This document shows, in pieces, positions 6,835-17,700 of a stretch of 33,331 nt of DNA (position 1 is its first letter; each line of letters begins with the position of its first letter). Under the pieces are notes generated by a model. The model saw nothing but the letters and a program-made list of their open reading frames with translations. It was not told the origin of the DNA and ran no database searches. The stretch comes from Mycolicibacterium porcinum. GTDB taxonomy: Bacteria; Actinomycetota; Actinomycetes; Mycobacteriales; Mycobacteriaceae. A program made the position numbers and the translations under genes. The stretch lies in the NCBI GenBank assembly GCA_001942045.1, contig MSTD01000055.1, forward strand, positions 1 to 33,331, read 5' to 3'.

Positions 6835-9351
6835 ATGGAATCGAACAACGATGACATCACCGAGACCGATAAACGCGGCAAGCTGTCGCGGCGTTCGATG
6901 CTGGGGGGCATCGCAGCTGCCGGGGTAGGCGCGGCCGCCGTCGGCGCACTCGCCGGCTGTGACGACACCGACAAGGCCGGCAAGCCGGGAGCCAGCGGAC
7001 ACGCAGGCCCGCCGGACTATGGCACCGGCATCAATGAGGGCTTCGAAGGGAAGATCGAACTCGACGTTCGTGACTCGAAGCCGGACTGGAAGCCTTTCGA
7101 ACTCAAACACGCTCCGGAGGGCGCGCCCAACGTCCTGGTGGTCCTGTTCGACGACACCGGCATGGCCTCCTGGTCGCCCTACGGTGGCCGCATCAACATG
7201 CCGACGCTGCAAAAGCTGGCCGACAACGGCCTCACCTATTCGCAGTGGCACACCACGGCACTGTGCTCACCCACCCGGTCGTGCATGCTGACCGGCCGTA
7301 ATCACCATGTGAACCGGTTCGCCAGCATCACCGAGGGTTCCGACGGTTTTCCCGGCGCGGCCGCCCGGCTACCTGCACAGTGCGCCACCGTGGGGCAGGT
7401 GCTGCAGGACAACGGCTACAGCACTTTCTGGGTCGGCAAAGACCACAACGTCCCGGAGGAAGACGTCTCCAGCGGCGGCAGTAAATCGGAGTGGCCGCTG
7501 CAGAAGGGTTTCGACCGGTTCTACGGCTTCCTCGGCGGCGAAACCAACCAGTGGTATCCCGACCTGTCCGAGGATAATCGGTTCATCGATCAGCCATATC
7601 CGCCTGAGCAGGGCTATCACCTGTCGAAAGACCTTGCCGATCAAGCGATCCGGATGCTGCGCGACCAGCGGTCCAGCAACCCCTCCAAGCCCTGGTACAT
7701 GTGGTTCTGCCCGGGGGCGAACCATGCGCCGCACCACAGCCCGGAGGAGTACTCCGCGAAATACAAGGGCAAATTCGACGACGGCTACGAGGCCTACCGC
7801 GAGTGGGTGCTCAAGCGGATGATCGACAAGGGCATCATGCCCAAGGGCACCGAGCTGACCCCGATCAATCCGCTGCCCGAAGACGTCGCATCGGAGGCCG
7901 ACGCGGTGCGGCCCTGGGATTCGCTGAGCCCGGACGAGAAGAAGTTGTTCTCCCGGATGGCCGAGGTGTTCGCCGGATTCTCCGAGTACACCGATGCCCA
8001 GGTCGGGCGGGTCGTCGACTACCTGGAGCAGACCGGGCAGCTGGACAACACCGTGATCTTCTACTGCGCCGACAACGGTGCGTCCGGCGAAGGCTCACCG
8101 AACGGTTCGGTCAACGAGAACAAATTCTTCAACGGCTACCCCGATGACCTGGCCGAGAACATGAAGATGCTCGACAAGCTCGGCACCCCCGACACCTACA
8201 ACCACTATCCGACCGGCTGGGCGGTGGCGTTCTCCACCCCGTTCCAGATGTTCAAACGGTATTCGCAGTTCTCGGGCGGCACCTGCGATCCGATGGTGAT
8301 CCACTGGCCCAAGGGCATCAAGGCCAAGGGCGAGGTGCGCCATCAGTACCATCACGTGACCGACGTCGTCCCGACCATTCTCGACGTCGCGGGTATCGAG
8401 ATGCCGGAGGAGTACCGCGGCATCAAGCAGTACCCGCTCAACGGGGTGTCGATGCGGTACAGCTTCGACAGTGCCGATGCGCCGACCACCAAGAAGCGTC
8501 AGTACTACGCCATGCTGGGCACCCGCGGGATCTGGCAGGACGGTTGGAAGGCATCGGCGCTGCACGCCCCGATCAGCGGGAAAAGCCATTTCGACCAGGA
8601 CAAGTGGGAGCTCTTCCACGTCGACGAGGACCGCTCGGAGGCCAAGAACGTCGCCGATCAGAATCCGGAGAAACTCAAGGAGCTGATCGACGCGTGGAAC
8701 GAGGAGGCCAAGAACAACTACGTCCTGCCCCTCGACGACCGGCTGCCGGTCGAGATGATCACCATCGAGCGGCCGCAGTTCGAACCGCCGCGCACCCGCT
8801 ACCTCTACTACCCGGACACCGCCCCGGTGCCCGAGGGCGTGGCGGTCAACATCCGCGGCCGGTCCTACAAGATCATCGCCGATGTCGACATGACCAAGAA
8901 TGCTCAGGGCGTGCTGTTCGCCCATGGTTCGCGCTTCGGCGGCCACGCCTTGTTCATCAAGGACAACAAGCTGCACTACGTCTACAACTTCCTGGGCATC
9001 AAGCCCGAGCAGGTGTTCGTCTCCGGCCCGCTGCCGGAGGGCAAGCATGCGCTCGGCATGGAGTTCATCCGGGAGGGCAAGGGCGAGCACGGTGAATCCA
9101 CCGGCACCACAATCCTTTACGTGGATGGCAAGGAGGCGGCCCGCGGTCCGATGCGGGCGCAGATCGGCAAGTTCACCCTCGCCGGTGACGGGTTGTGCGT
9201 CGGGTTCGACAGCGGCGACAACGTGTCGTCGCTGTATCAGAATCCGGGCCGGTTCACGGGCGGCACCATCAAGGGCGTCGCGGTGGACGTGAGCGAGGAG
9301 AAGTACGTCGACCTCGACAAGGAGGCACAGGCCGCGTTCGCGACGGACTGA
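6835..9351 (+). CDS. Tat-exported arylsulfatase lipoprotein with C-terminal lectin-like domain
   Basis: An 838-residue sulfate ester hydrolase acting outside the membrane. The N-terminus carries a twin-arginine signal (SRRSML, residues 18-23), a hydrophobic stretch and a lipobox LAGC with Cys42, so it is probably a folded, lipid-anchored enzyme. Sulfatase marks: metal-binding LFDDTG with Asp106/Asp107, the formylglycine motif CSPTR with Cys144, and ADNGA with Asp413/Asn414. Residues about 650-832 form a beta-rich segment resembling a concanavalin/LamG-like domain (GKEAARGPMRAQIGKF). Activity needs a formylglycine-generating enzyme, not present in this window. ATG 6835 is chosen since it begins directly before the Tat signal and AGGG precedes it. 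A strong hairpin follows the stop. Substrate unknown. It lies downstream of a MarR regulator. Confidence 0.93.
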   Translation: MESNNDDITETDKRGKLSRRSMLGGIAAAGVGAAAVGALAGCDDTDKAGKPGASGHAGPPDYGTGINEGFEGKIELDVRDSKPDWKPFELKHAPEGAPNVLVVLFDDTGMASWSPYGGRINMPTLQKLADNGLTYSQWHTTALCSPTRSCMLTGRNHHVNRFASITEGSDGFPGAAARLPAQCATVGQVLQDNGYSTFWVGKDHNVPEEDVSSGGSKSEWPLQKGFDRFYGFLGGETNQWYPDLSEDNRFIDQPYPPEQGYHLSKDLADQAIRMLRDQRSSNPSKPWYMWFCPGANHAPHHSPEEYSAKYKGKFDDGYEAYREWVLKRMIDKGIMPKGTELTPINPLPEDVASEADAVRPWDSLSPDEKKLFSRMAEVFAGFSEYTDAQVGRVVDYLEQTGQLDNTVIFYCADNGASGEGSPNGSVNENKFFNGYPDDLAENMKMLDKLGTPDTYNHYPTGWAVAFSTPFQMFKRYSQFSGGTCDPMVIHWPKGIKAKGEVRHQYHHVTDVVPTILDVAGIEMPEEYRGIKQYPLNGVSMRYSFDSADAPTTKKRQYYAMLGTRGIWQDGWKASALHAPISGKSHFDQDKWELFHVDEDRSEAKNVADQNPEKLKELIDAWNEEAKNNYVLPLDDRLPVEMITIERPQFEPPRTRYLYYPDTAPVPEGVAVNIRGRSYKIIADVDMTKNAQGVLFAHGSRFGGHALFIKDNKLHYVYNFLGIKPEQVFVSGPLPEGKHALGMEFIREGKGEHGESTGTTILYVDGKEAARGPMRAQIGKFTLAGDGLCVGFDSGDNVSSLYQNPGRFTGGTIKGVAVDVSEEKYVDLDKEAQAAFATD

Positions 9352-9367
9352 TCCGGCGACGACGAAA

Positions 9368-9399
9368 CTCTGGCCCGGCACCTCCGTGCTGGGCCAGAG
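9368..9399 (+). terminator. Hairpin terminator after the arylsulfatase gene
   Basis: CTCTGGCCCGGCAC and GTGCTGGGCCAGAG form a 14-bp stem with one G-T pair and a CTCC loop, 16 bp after the stop codon. There is no T run, as is usual in mycobacteria. Confidence 0.8.
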
Positions 9400-9470
9400 T
9401 GCTGTCTGGACACTGCGTGACACAGGCACGACTATTTTGATCAGGGGAACCCTGACGATAGGAGCGGGCC

Positions 9471-10088
9471 GTGGACTCCGACACGATCTGGCGCAACATC
9501 GATGAGCAGCGGGGACAGCTCGCCGATCTGCTCGACACCCTGCGGCCCGACCAGTGGTCGACACCATCGTTGTGCAAGGGTTGGACGGTGCGCGAGGTCG
9601 CCATCCACATCACGCAGTCCCAGGCGAGCATCGGCGAGATGTTGCCGGCGGCCATCAAGTCGGGCTTCCGGTTCGACGCCATGGTCCGCCGAGCGGCGCT
9701 GGAGAATCCCTCCGAACCGGCCGCCATCACGGCGCGGTTGCGCGGCATGGCAGGTTCGCGCAAGCGACCGCCTCTGACCAAGGAAGTCGATCCGCTGTTG
9801 GATGTCCTCATTCATACGCAGGACATCTGTATCCCGCTCGGGATCGACCGGCGGATGCCCGTCGACGCCGCCATCGCAGTCGCAGACCGCTTGTGGCACA
9901 TGAAGTTCCCGTTCGCCCCGCAGCGCGATCTGCCGGGCTATCGGTTCGTGGCCACCGATACCGACTACGCCGTCGGCCCGGAGTGGGGCGGGCTCAGGGA
10001 GGCGCCGATCCAGGATCTCGTGCTGATGTTCGCGCGACGACGCGATGTGCCCGCCGCCGAACCGGAGCCCGACGACGCGCCCGAGTAG
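9471..10088 (+). CDS. Maleylpyruvate isomerase/DinB-like metal-binding protein (mycothiol-dependent type)
   Basis: A 205-residue four-helix-bundle protein of the MDMPI N-terminal (DinB-like) family; members in actinobacteria often use mycothiol in isomerisation or detoxification. The three expected metal ligands are visible: His46 (VREVAIHIT), Asp111 and His115 (LDVLIHTQD), the last two spaced by four as in the family. A further mark is the KGWTVREV segment (residues 36-43). The C-terminus is acidic and Pro-rich (VPAAEPEPDDAPE). The start is GTG 9471 with AGGAG a few bases upstream. It is separated from the sulfatase by a terminator and ends 64 bp before the first giant gene. The exact reaction cannot be told. 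Confidence 0.85.
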   Translation: MDSDTIWRNIDEQRGQLADLLDTLRPDQWSTPSLCKGWTVREVAIHITQSQASIGEMLPAAIKSGFRFDAMVRRAALENPSEPAAITARLRGMAGSRKRPPLTKEVDPLLDVLIHTQDICIPLGIDRRMPVDAAIAVADRLWHMKFPFAPQRDLPGYRFVATDTDYAVGPEWGGLREAPIQDLVLMFARRRDVPAAEPEPDDAPE

Positions 10089-10117
10089 TCGCTCGAGAAT
10101 CGAGTAGTCCTCTACTC
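10082..10117 (+). promoter_or_regulatory. Short repeats upstream of the giant-gene pair
   Basis: CGAGTAGTC occurs at 10082-10090 (overlapping the preceding stop codon) and again at 10101-10109. CTCGA-GAA-TCGAG (10092-10104) and GAGTAG-TCCT-CTACTC (10102-10117) are overlapping perfect inverted repeats. They could be an operator for the two giant genes or a small hairpin. No convincing -35/-10 pair is seen. Confidence 0.35.
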
Positions 10118-10152
10118 ACGTAAATGTGCGGCCGCGGTGTGACGCTCTGTGC

Positions 10153-13100
10153 ATGGCGACATCAGTCGGCTGGGATCTGGATCAGGTGGCAGGGCCGGGG
10201 GCCGCCTCACCGGACAGCGATATCACCGCAGTGTCCCGGTTCCGCGACAACATGGAGGTCTGGTGGACCGGGCGCGATAACGTTGTGCACGGCGGCTTCT
10301 GGTACGACGACGGCCAAGGCTGGAAGGGCCCGCACACCTTGCCGGGGCCGGTCGGGTCGACGCCGGCGGGTGGCCTCGCGGCGTCATCGCGGATCAACAC
10401 CAGCATGGAAGCGTGGTGGATCGGCTCGGACACCTCGGTCCGCGGCGCGCTCTGGTATGACGACGGCAAGCCCTGGCGCGCGTATCAGCATCCGGTGGCG
10501 CTCCCGTCGGCGGCGGCGCCCACCAGCGGCATGGCGGCCTTGTCCCGCATCGACACCAGCATGGAGATCTGGTGGATCGGCGTGGGCGGTTCGGTCCGGG
10601 GCGCATTCTGGTACAAGGGCCAGCACAACGATGCCTGGCAGCACTACCAGGTCGCACCCTTCGGCCAGGCTTCGCAGACCAGCGGTATCGCGGCCGTTTC
10701 CCGCATCAACACCGCGATGGAGATCTGGTGGGTGGGACCCAAAGGCTCAGTAGAGGGCGGGTATTACTACGCCACCGACACCAAGCCCTGGCAGACGTAC
10801 ACCGTCGCGCCGGAAGGCAGTGCCTCGCAGGCGCACGGCATCGCAGCGGTATCGCGCCGAGCCAAGAGCATGGACGTCGTCTGGATCACCCCCGATGGTG
10901 GTGTCGAGGGCGCCTTTTGGAATGAGGGTGACGACTGGGCGCCGTATCCCGACGCGATCGCCGAAGCGCACAGCGCCTCCACTCAGGGGGGTCTGGCCGC
11001 TGTCTCCCGTAGCGAATCCGGCATCGAGGTGTGGTGGATCGGGCCGGACGGCTCTGTGCAGGGAGCAGCATGGAACGAGGGTGTGGGCTGGCGCCGCTAC
11101 GGCGACCCGGTGTCCCCTGCGCACAGCGCCTCGAAATCCAGTGGTGTCGCGGCCATGGCGCGGACCGAGACGACGACACAGGTGTGGTGGATCGCCGAGG
11201 ACGGCTCAGTTCAACTCGCCGTCAGGGATGAGACCAGCGCGCCGTTCTCGTTCCGCATCCTGCGCCCGGATGACATGGTGCATCTGGAGATCGACGTCGT
11301 CGGTTGCCGGCTGAGTTCCGCGGCTGGCGTGGTGCCGACGCCGACGCCGGTGGCCGACACATACGTGGTGCAGGCCGGAGACACGTTGTGGGACATCGCC
11401 AAACGCTTCTACGGCGACCCCTTCAAATATCACCTCATCGCCAAGGCGAACCACCTCACGAATCCGAACTTGATCGCGGTTGGTCAGCGGCTGACCATCC
11501 CCCGGCTGACTCCACCGCCACCACCCCGCTCGCAGATCGTCGCGGTCAAGAAGGACGCGCACATGATCGTGCACTTCGGGGTGCAGCACATCTTCGAGCA
11601 GAGTTATCCGGAGCCACCGGGTACGCCGTCAGGCATCGCCAACGCGCGGGCCGCCAATCCGTCGCGCGTCGTGTTCGAACTCCCCCAGAACATCCGCATC
11701 GACTACACAGCTTCCGGGGTGCTGGCCGCGCTCACCACCTTTGGACTGCGGGTGGTGCCCCTCGCGATCCCGCGCGGCACGACCCAGGATCGGCCCGACA
11801 GTGCCAAAGTAACGCCGACGGAGCCGGCTCCGGATCAGACCGCTATCGAAGCTCCCTACCGACTCGTGGTGTCGCCGAACCAGAAGTACGGCGGGTTCGC
11901 CCATTCCGCAAGGGCTCACATCGCCAACAAAGACTCCTCTCGCGTGGAGCTCTGGCATACCCGCCTGGGGGTACGCGTAACGAAGGACAACAGCTTCGTC
12001 CGTATCGATGAGAACGACACCGAACTTCGGACGGTGCGGCCGATTTGGGCCCGCGAGAAGGGACTACAGCAGCCGGAACCGCCTCCCACGGGATTCACCG
12101 GATCGCTGTCGCCCGACAACCGCACGTCTCTCGTCAGGCAGGGCGCCGATCCCACCATCGCCGAGCCGGAACCCTTTACGGTGGACCGGCTGTACCTCAG
12201 TGCGCTCGGCGCCTGGATCGACTGGCGGGCAACGTGGAACGCCGACCTCTACCCCGTCAACCCGGTGAGTGCGTACCGTCATCAGGCCCGGCTCGGCCGC
12301 GATCAGTACGTACGTGTTGAGACACCGGTCTATCTCTTCCCATTCGGACATCTCGGCACGTTGGTCAAGATCACCGAGCGCAAGATCCGCTTGGAGAACG
12401 ATCCCGCCGCATACCTGTACACCCGCAACTTCATCGTCCTTCGTGAACACACCCGCCGCTATGACCTCGTCAACGGCACGGTCAAGCCCCCGACCAACCT
12501 TCCGTTCGTCTCGGTGACGATCGATCCCGTCGTGTCACCAGACCTTGAGGTGCTGCCCGAGCCGATGCCGGACGCGCCCTTCGTGCCGAAGGTGCCGACC
12601 ACCGAACCAGGATTCACCTCAAAGCCGTTCCGCTGGAAGATCACCGGGGTCGATCACGCCGGGCGCCAGGTCACGATGACGACCGCGCTAATAGCTGTTC
12701 CCATTGGCGGCAAGGCATACGAGAAGGCGCTCGAAAAGTGGCAGACAGACGTCATCAAAGCCACCGCTCATCCGGAACTGATCCACCCGATCGATGTGGG
12801 CGGCGCCGAGGTCGCTTTCGCTCCCGAGTCCAAGCGGGGCGATACCACCTCGCGGGTTCAGTACATCGAGTTCACCGGCGTCGCCGACAAGAAGACCAGC
12901 ACGCCGTCGATGCTCAAGGCCCACATCGCGATTCAGGCTCTCACCACCCTCAACGGAGGCAGCAAGCCGATCGGCGTGACGTATCGCAAAGAGTATGTCA
13001 CCGGCGGATTCTCGGGCAACAAGTCAGAGATCTTCCTGAAATTGGATGACACCGACGCGACGAAGCTCGACTTCTCCGGCGGCAGCGACAAGGGCGGCGG

Positions 13101-14748
13101 GTTCATCGAACCCAGCACCGCGATCACGGCGCTGTCACGCAAGCACGGAGCGGTCGGGGACAACGGCACGAACACCGTGGGCGACGGCATCGACCAGGGA
13201 ACATTCGATCCGAAGAAGTTTCTCGGCACCGCAGGGCCGAAACTGTTCGGTCTGATCAATCTGATCGACATCCTGCAGACGGGCCAACCGCTGGAGGAGG
13301 CGCCCAAGCTCCTCGCCAACCAGCTCGGGTTCGCCGGGTCCGTAAGCGCAGCGTACGACAATCTCAAGCTCGCACTGCAGAAGTCGGTCGACGTCCTGGA
13401 AAAGGACGTCGCCGTCAAGCAGCCCGAAGCTCTCGCGCAGCGGTCCGCGGCCCTTCTCGCCCAGGCGAAAAGCGCCCTTCAGGCGCTGAACGGACACACG
13501 CCGGATCAGCTGGTGCAGGCGTTGGCCCGGGTGGACATCGGCGCGGCCGTCCAGGAGGCCAACACGATTCTGAACAGGCTCGGCAAGGCCACAGAGTTGG
13601 CGAACAGTCCGGATCTCTCCGCCTTCCTACGTTCGGTTGTGCAGCGGTCCCTGCAGTCACTGGAATCGGTGCTCAAGGTGGTTGCCCAGGCCGGTGACAG
13701 CCTGCGCCAGGCCCTGAAGGCACCCAACGCGGGCAATGTCGTCCGCTACGACTGGTTCCCGAAAATCAAGGGTTGGCCGGGCGCTGACGAGGACCAGTTT
13801 GTCTTCAGCCCCAAAGACCCGAGTGGCCTGGCGATCTCGGTCGAGGTGCGCACCCCCAAAGACGGCAAGCCGCAATCGGATGTCAGTGCGCAGCTTCGCG
13901 ACTTCGAGCTGAGGCTGCCGCCTTCCAATGATCCGCTGATGACGATGAGGTTCGGCCGGCTGGGATTCCGGGTCGCCACTGGCGGCAAGCCGGAGGTCGA
14001 CGTCCTGTTCACCAACCTGATATTCGGCGGCGTGCTGTCCTTCATCGAGAAGCTGCGCCAGGTGATTCCCTTCGACGGGTTCGCCGATCCACCTTATGTC
14101 GACGTCACCCCCGAAGCCGCGCGGGCCGGCTTCGACCTGGCCCTGCCCAGCCTGGCCATCGGCGTGTTCACCCTGGAGAATGTCCGGCTCGGTGCCGATT
14201 GCCGGGTGCCGTTCCTCGGCGACACCGTCACCGTCGGCTTCACCTTCTGTACCAAGGAGGCTCCGTTCCGGCTCACCGTGCTGGCGATCGGTGGCGGCGG
14301 CTGGGTCGAAATCCGTTTGTCACCAAAGGCGCTCGTGCTGCTGATCATGGGTCTTGAAGCCGGGGCTTCGTTGAGTGTCGACTTGGGCGTCGCTTCAGGG
14401 TCGGTATCCGTGATGATCGGTGTCTACCTACGTCTGGAGGACGAAGAGGGAAAGCTGACCGCGTACTACCGGATTCGCGGCGAGGTCGAGGTGCTCGGCA
14501 TCGCATCGGCGTCGATCACACTCGAATTGTCCATGCTCTACAACACCAAGACCGGCAAGCTGACCGGGCGGGCCAGCCTGGTGGTCGAGGTCGAGGTCGC
14601 ATTCTTCTCCGCGTCGGTCGAGATCACCTGTGAACGCACCATCGCCACCCGCGACGGTGATCCGTCACTCAGGGACATCATGCCGCCCAACGAAGGTGGG
14701 CAGGACATGTGGAAGAACTACTACACCTCATTCGCGATCGGAGCGTAG
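10153..14748 (+). CDS. Giant protein with seven WW blade repeats and LysM domain, unknown function
   Basis: About 1531 residues. Residues about 24-360 hold seven repeats of roughly 50 residues, each with a core like AAVSRINTAMEIWWVGPKGS then GAFWY; the cores read MEVWW, MEAWW, MEIWW, MEIWW, MDVVW, IEVWW, TQVWW. This pattern suggests a seven-bladed beta-propeller resembling PLL/fungal-type lectins. A LysM domain follows at 403-450 (VVQAGDTLWDIAKRFYGDP to RLTIP), then a Pro-rich linker, a long mixed region, a helical segment at about 1030-1196, and a beta-rich end containing hydrophobic strands (SLVVEVEVAFFSASVEI). There is no signal peptide or clear membrane helix, which is odd for a LysM protein. 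ATG 10153 is preferred; ATG 10126 is possible, neither with a strong ribosome-binding site. The stop is 3 bp before the next giant gene, so the products probably act together. I do not know the family's role. Confidence 0.85.
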   Translation: MATSVGWDLDQVAGPGAASPDSDITAVSRFRDNMEVWWTGRDNVVHGGFWYDDGQGWKGPHTLPGPVGSTPAGGLAASSRINTSMEAWWIGSDTSVRGALWYDDGKPWRAYQHPVALPSAAAPTSGMAALSRIDTSMEIWWIGVGGSVRGAFWYKGQHNDAWQHYQVAPFGQASQTSGIAAVSRINTAMEIWWVGPKGSVEGGYYYATDTKPWQTYTVAPEGSASQAHGIAAVSRRAKSMDVVWITPDGGVEGAFWNEGDDWAPYPDAIAEAHSASTQGGLAAVSRSESGIEVWWIGPDGSVQGAAWNEGVGWRRYGDPVSPAHSASKSSGVAAMARTETTTQVWWIAEDGSVQLAVRDETSAPFSFRILRPDDMVHLEIDVVGCRLSSAAGVVPTPTPVADTYVVQAGDTLWDIAKRFYGDPFKYHLIAKANHLTNPNLIAVGQRLTIPRLTPPPPPRSQIVAVKKDAHMIVHFGVQHIFEQSYPEPPGTPSGIANARAANPSRVVFELPQNIRIDYTASGVLAALTTFGLRVVPLAIPRGTTQDRPDSAKVTPTEPAPDQTAIEAPYRLVVSPNQKYGGFAHSARAHIANKDSSRVELWHTRLGVRVTKDNSFVRIDENDTELRTVRPIWAREKGLQQPEPPPTGFTGSLSPDNRTSLVRQGADPTIAEPEPFTVDRLYLSALGAWIDWRATWNADLYPVNPVSAYRHQARLGRDQYVRVETPVYLFPFGHLGTLVKITERKIRLENDPAAYLYTRNFIVLREHTRRYDLVNGTVKPPTNLPFVSVTIDPVVSPDLEVLPEPMPDAPFVPKVPTTEPGFTSKPFRWKITGVDHAGRQVTMTTALIAVPIGGKAYEKALEKWQTDVIKATAHPELIHPIDVGGAEVAFAPESKRGDTTSRVQYIEFTGVADKKTSTPSMLKAHIAIQALTTLNGGSKPIGVTYRKEYVTGGFSGNKSEIFLKLDDTDATKLDFSGGSDKGGGFIEPSTAITALSRKHGAVGDNGTNTVGDGIDQGTFDPKKFLGTAGPKLFGLINLIDILQTGQPLEEAPKLLANQLGFAGSVSAAYDNLKLALQKSVDVLEKDVAVKQPEALAQRSAALLAQAKSALQALNGHTPDQLVQALARVDIGAAVQEANTILNRLGKATELANSPDLSAFLRSVVQRSLQSLESVLKVVAQAGDSLRQALKAPNAGNVVRYDWFPKIKGWPGADEDQFVFSPKDPSGLAISVEVRTPKDGKPQSDVSAQLRDFELRLPPSNDPLMTMRFGRLGFRVATGGKPEVDVLFTNLIFGGVLSFIEKLRQVIPFDGFADPPYVDVTPEAARAGFDLALPSLAIGVFTLENVRLGADCRVPFLGDTVTVGFTFCTKEAPFRLTVLAIGGGGWVEIRLSPKALVLLIMGLEAGASLSVDLGVASGSVSVMIGVYLRLEDEEGKLTAYYRIRGEVEVLGIASASITLELSMLYNTKTGKLTGRASLVVEVEVAFFSASVEITCERTIATRDGDPSLRDIMPPNEGGQDMWKNYYTSFAIGA

Positions 14749-14751
14749 GCC

Positions 14752-17700
14752 ATGGCGACCACCCGCGTGATGACCACGGTGCTGCCGTACTCGTTCGACT
14801 CGGACAGCACATTCCACGCGTCCGTCCTGTTTTCACACCGTCTCAGCGGCAGCGAGAAGCTCTCCGACTATCCGGCAATGGTGAACTGGGTCAAGTCCGT
14901 CCGCGCAGCCAAGTTCACGCTGCACACCGACGTCCTCGATCCAGTGCGGTGCGAGCCGCAGCTCGACGTAACCGATGAAAATGTGTGGAAGAAGGCGTTT
15001 CCTGCAGACAGCACTACGGTCCGAGCCTTTCCGAATCCCGACGTGACCCAAAACGATTGGAAGAGCTACCCGGCCCACCGCACGCCCGATCATGCCTTCG
15101 ACGCCCATAACGCCTCGGCCTGCGCTTCACCGGTCAGCCGGCCCGCGGTCAGCACGGCACCGCTCGCCACGGAGTTGTTGGCCACCTTCGGTGACATCGA
15201 AGGCCTCCGCGAGCTGATCGCCGCATTGCGGAATTACCGGAGTCACCGCGACAGGATTCTCACCAATCTCGAGGATGCACGGACGCGAACCGTCCAAGCC
15301 GCGCTGTCCCCGACGAAGCCCGATCCGGACACCGGCGATCCCGGCGGCGGCGGACCGCACGTCGGACCGGGCGGTGGCGGCCCGCACCTCGAACCGGAAG
15401 GGAACGACACCGAGACCACCCTGCCCGCGTCACCGATCGATCTGCTGCTCTCCGCCAAGAACGTCGACAGCAGAATCACCAGTTACGTTGGGCAGCTGAA
15501 CGACAGCACCGCCAATACGCCGATCAAGAAGATGCTGCGGGACGTCCAGGCCAGCGTCGACTACTACCACCGCCCCGAAGAGCAGCCGCAGGATCCCGAC
15601 GACTCCGACAACCTGGCGGCCGCCGCAACTCCGCCCCGCACGCCGCATCCCGATCCGGATTTCCATGAGCGGGCCGCGGCGGCCTGCAACGTGAAGACCC
15701 TGGCCCGGGTACTGGGCCTGGTGGTCGATCTGAAGGTCCACGAGGAAGATCTGACGAAACTGGCCACGGCCAACAAGATCTGGTGTGAGGTCGAGATCGA
15801 CGGCACCGAGCGGTACGTCTCCCCTGTCACGCTGTGCACCGCGTCGGGCACGCAACTGTTGGCAAAGCCCAGGGAGCCCGAGCGGTGGGCCGGCGGCCGG
15901 CTGCGCCTGGGTGATGACGACAGGTACCGGGTGCTCGACCTCGATCCCGACGCGGGCGGTATGTCTGTGGAACAGTTGCTGCGCAGCGCGCTGCGCGCAC
16001 TGGCCATCGAAGCCAATGGCGATGGCGGCTCATTCGCGCCGCCGAGTGTGCGGGCCACGGGATTCGCGGTGGCCGAGATCGGCCGGCCGAACCGGCTGAA
16101 AGAGCAACTCGACAAGAGCCCCAAGGGTGAGCCGGCGCTCGCCCAATCTGGCCAGCCAGGGCCCGAACTCAATTTCGAGAACCTGCTGCGCGGTACCCGG
16201 CTCGAGGTGTGGGACGACTTCACCAAGATCTGGCACAGTGTGCATGAGCGGTCCATCACGGCGCTGTTCGGCAAGACCGAGATCTTCAAGGCCAACGACG
16301 ATGTCGGGCACCTGCAGAACCCGCCGTTGAGCCAGGTGCCCGGCGATGCCGCCAACCGCCCGTTCTATGTGCACGAGGTGCTGGCCGGCTGGGACGGTTG
16401 GAGCCTGTCGGCGCCCCGCCCGGGAAAGCTGGTCATCCACAACCCTTCCGACCACGAGGAGCCGGGACAGGAGCGGGTCACTAGCACACCGGAGGCCACC
16501 AAGAACCCCGGGCTCGGGGTGCAGTCGACCGCCAAGCGCGGTTCCCTGCCGGCCCTGCGGTACGGCACGAGGTACTCGTTCCGGATCGCCGGGGTAGACC
16601 TGGCCGGCAACAGCGTACCGATGGACATGGACCTGCCGCCGGAGGTCACCGCGAGTCAGATCCAGGCTGCGACTACATATCTCGATGCTGTACGCGCGAA
16701 GACGAGCGCCCGGGACAACGCGAGTGTGACCGCCGATCTGCGGAAACGGGGCAAGCTGCAGGCCCCCACGTTGGGCACCGGTAGCGGAGTGCGGGCCGAG
16801 GCCGAGCGCGCGATGGCATCGGTAATGGAGACGGCGTCGTCGGTGCGGACCCGCCCGGAGCTGGATACCGCGCCGGAGGATCTGGCCCGGTTGATCGCCG
16901 ATGCGGACGACGCCGCGACGATCACGGTGCCCAAGCCGTTCCTGCGTTGGGATCCGATCACCGCGCCCACCTTCGTCCCACGGAAGGCTTATGTCACCGG
17001 GGAATCCCTGCAGCGCATGGTGATCCGCACGGGATTGACGAGCGCGCCGGGGGTCACCGAACGCCACATCGTCCCGCCGAAGGGCAGCGAGCTCGAAGCC
17101 GAGCAGGACGGCCGCCTGGACCAGCTGATGAAGAAAGGCAAGGTGGCACAGGCCTACGCGATCGCGCTCAAGGAGCGCGGCAGCCTGTTCTACAAGGAAG
17201 TCCAGGACATCGACAATCCGAAGGGCACAATCATTCAGCCGGGCATCAAGCTGCTCTCGATGCCCAATGTCACCGACGGCAAGACGCTGGAGCAGATCCA
17301 GGATCCCGAAGTGCAGCCCGCCGCCGGACAGTACATCGTGCACGACGTCGACAACCTCCTGGTGCCGTACCTGCCGGATCCGATGGTCGACGGTGTGGCG
17401 CTGGTGTTCTACGAGGCCGGGGCCGACCACAAGTTCACGAATCCGCGTGTACTGCAGTCGGTCACACTCAAGTACGCGGGTGCCTGGCCGTTGCTGCAGC
17501 CGCTACGGCTGGTATTGCACAGTGCGCCACGGCTGGATGCCGAGCAGGTCGACAATGTCATTCACGTCGGTCTGCCACCCGGCGAACAAGTCGGGGTGAA
17601 GGTGTCCTCCACGCTCGACGACGCCCATCTGAACAAGATGGGGTTGTGGGTCACCAGCCCGATCAATGATCCCAACGTGCCCGAGGCCGACCGTGAAGTG

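Noticed and set aside
8095..9567. 490-residue minus-strand frame opposite the arylsulfatase
   Set aside because: Shadow frame; the sulfatase motifs on the plus strand are complete across the region.
16030..17430. 466-residue minus-strand frame inside the second giant gene
   Set aside because: No family features or ribosome-binding site; the plus-strand frame is open for 1505 codons.
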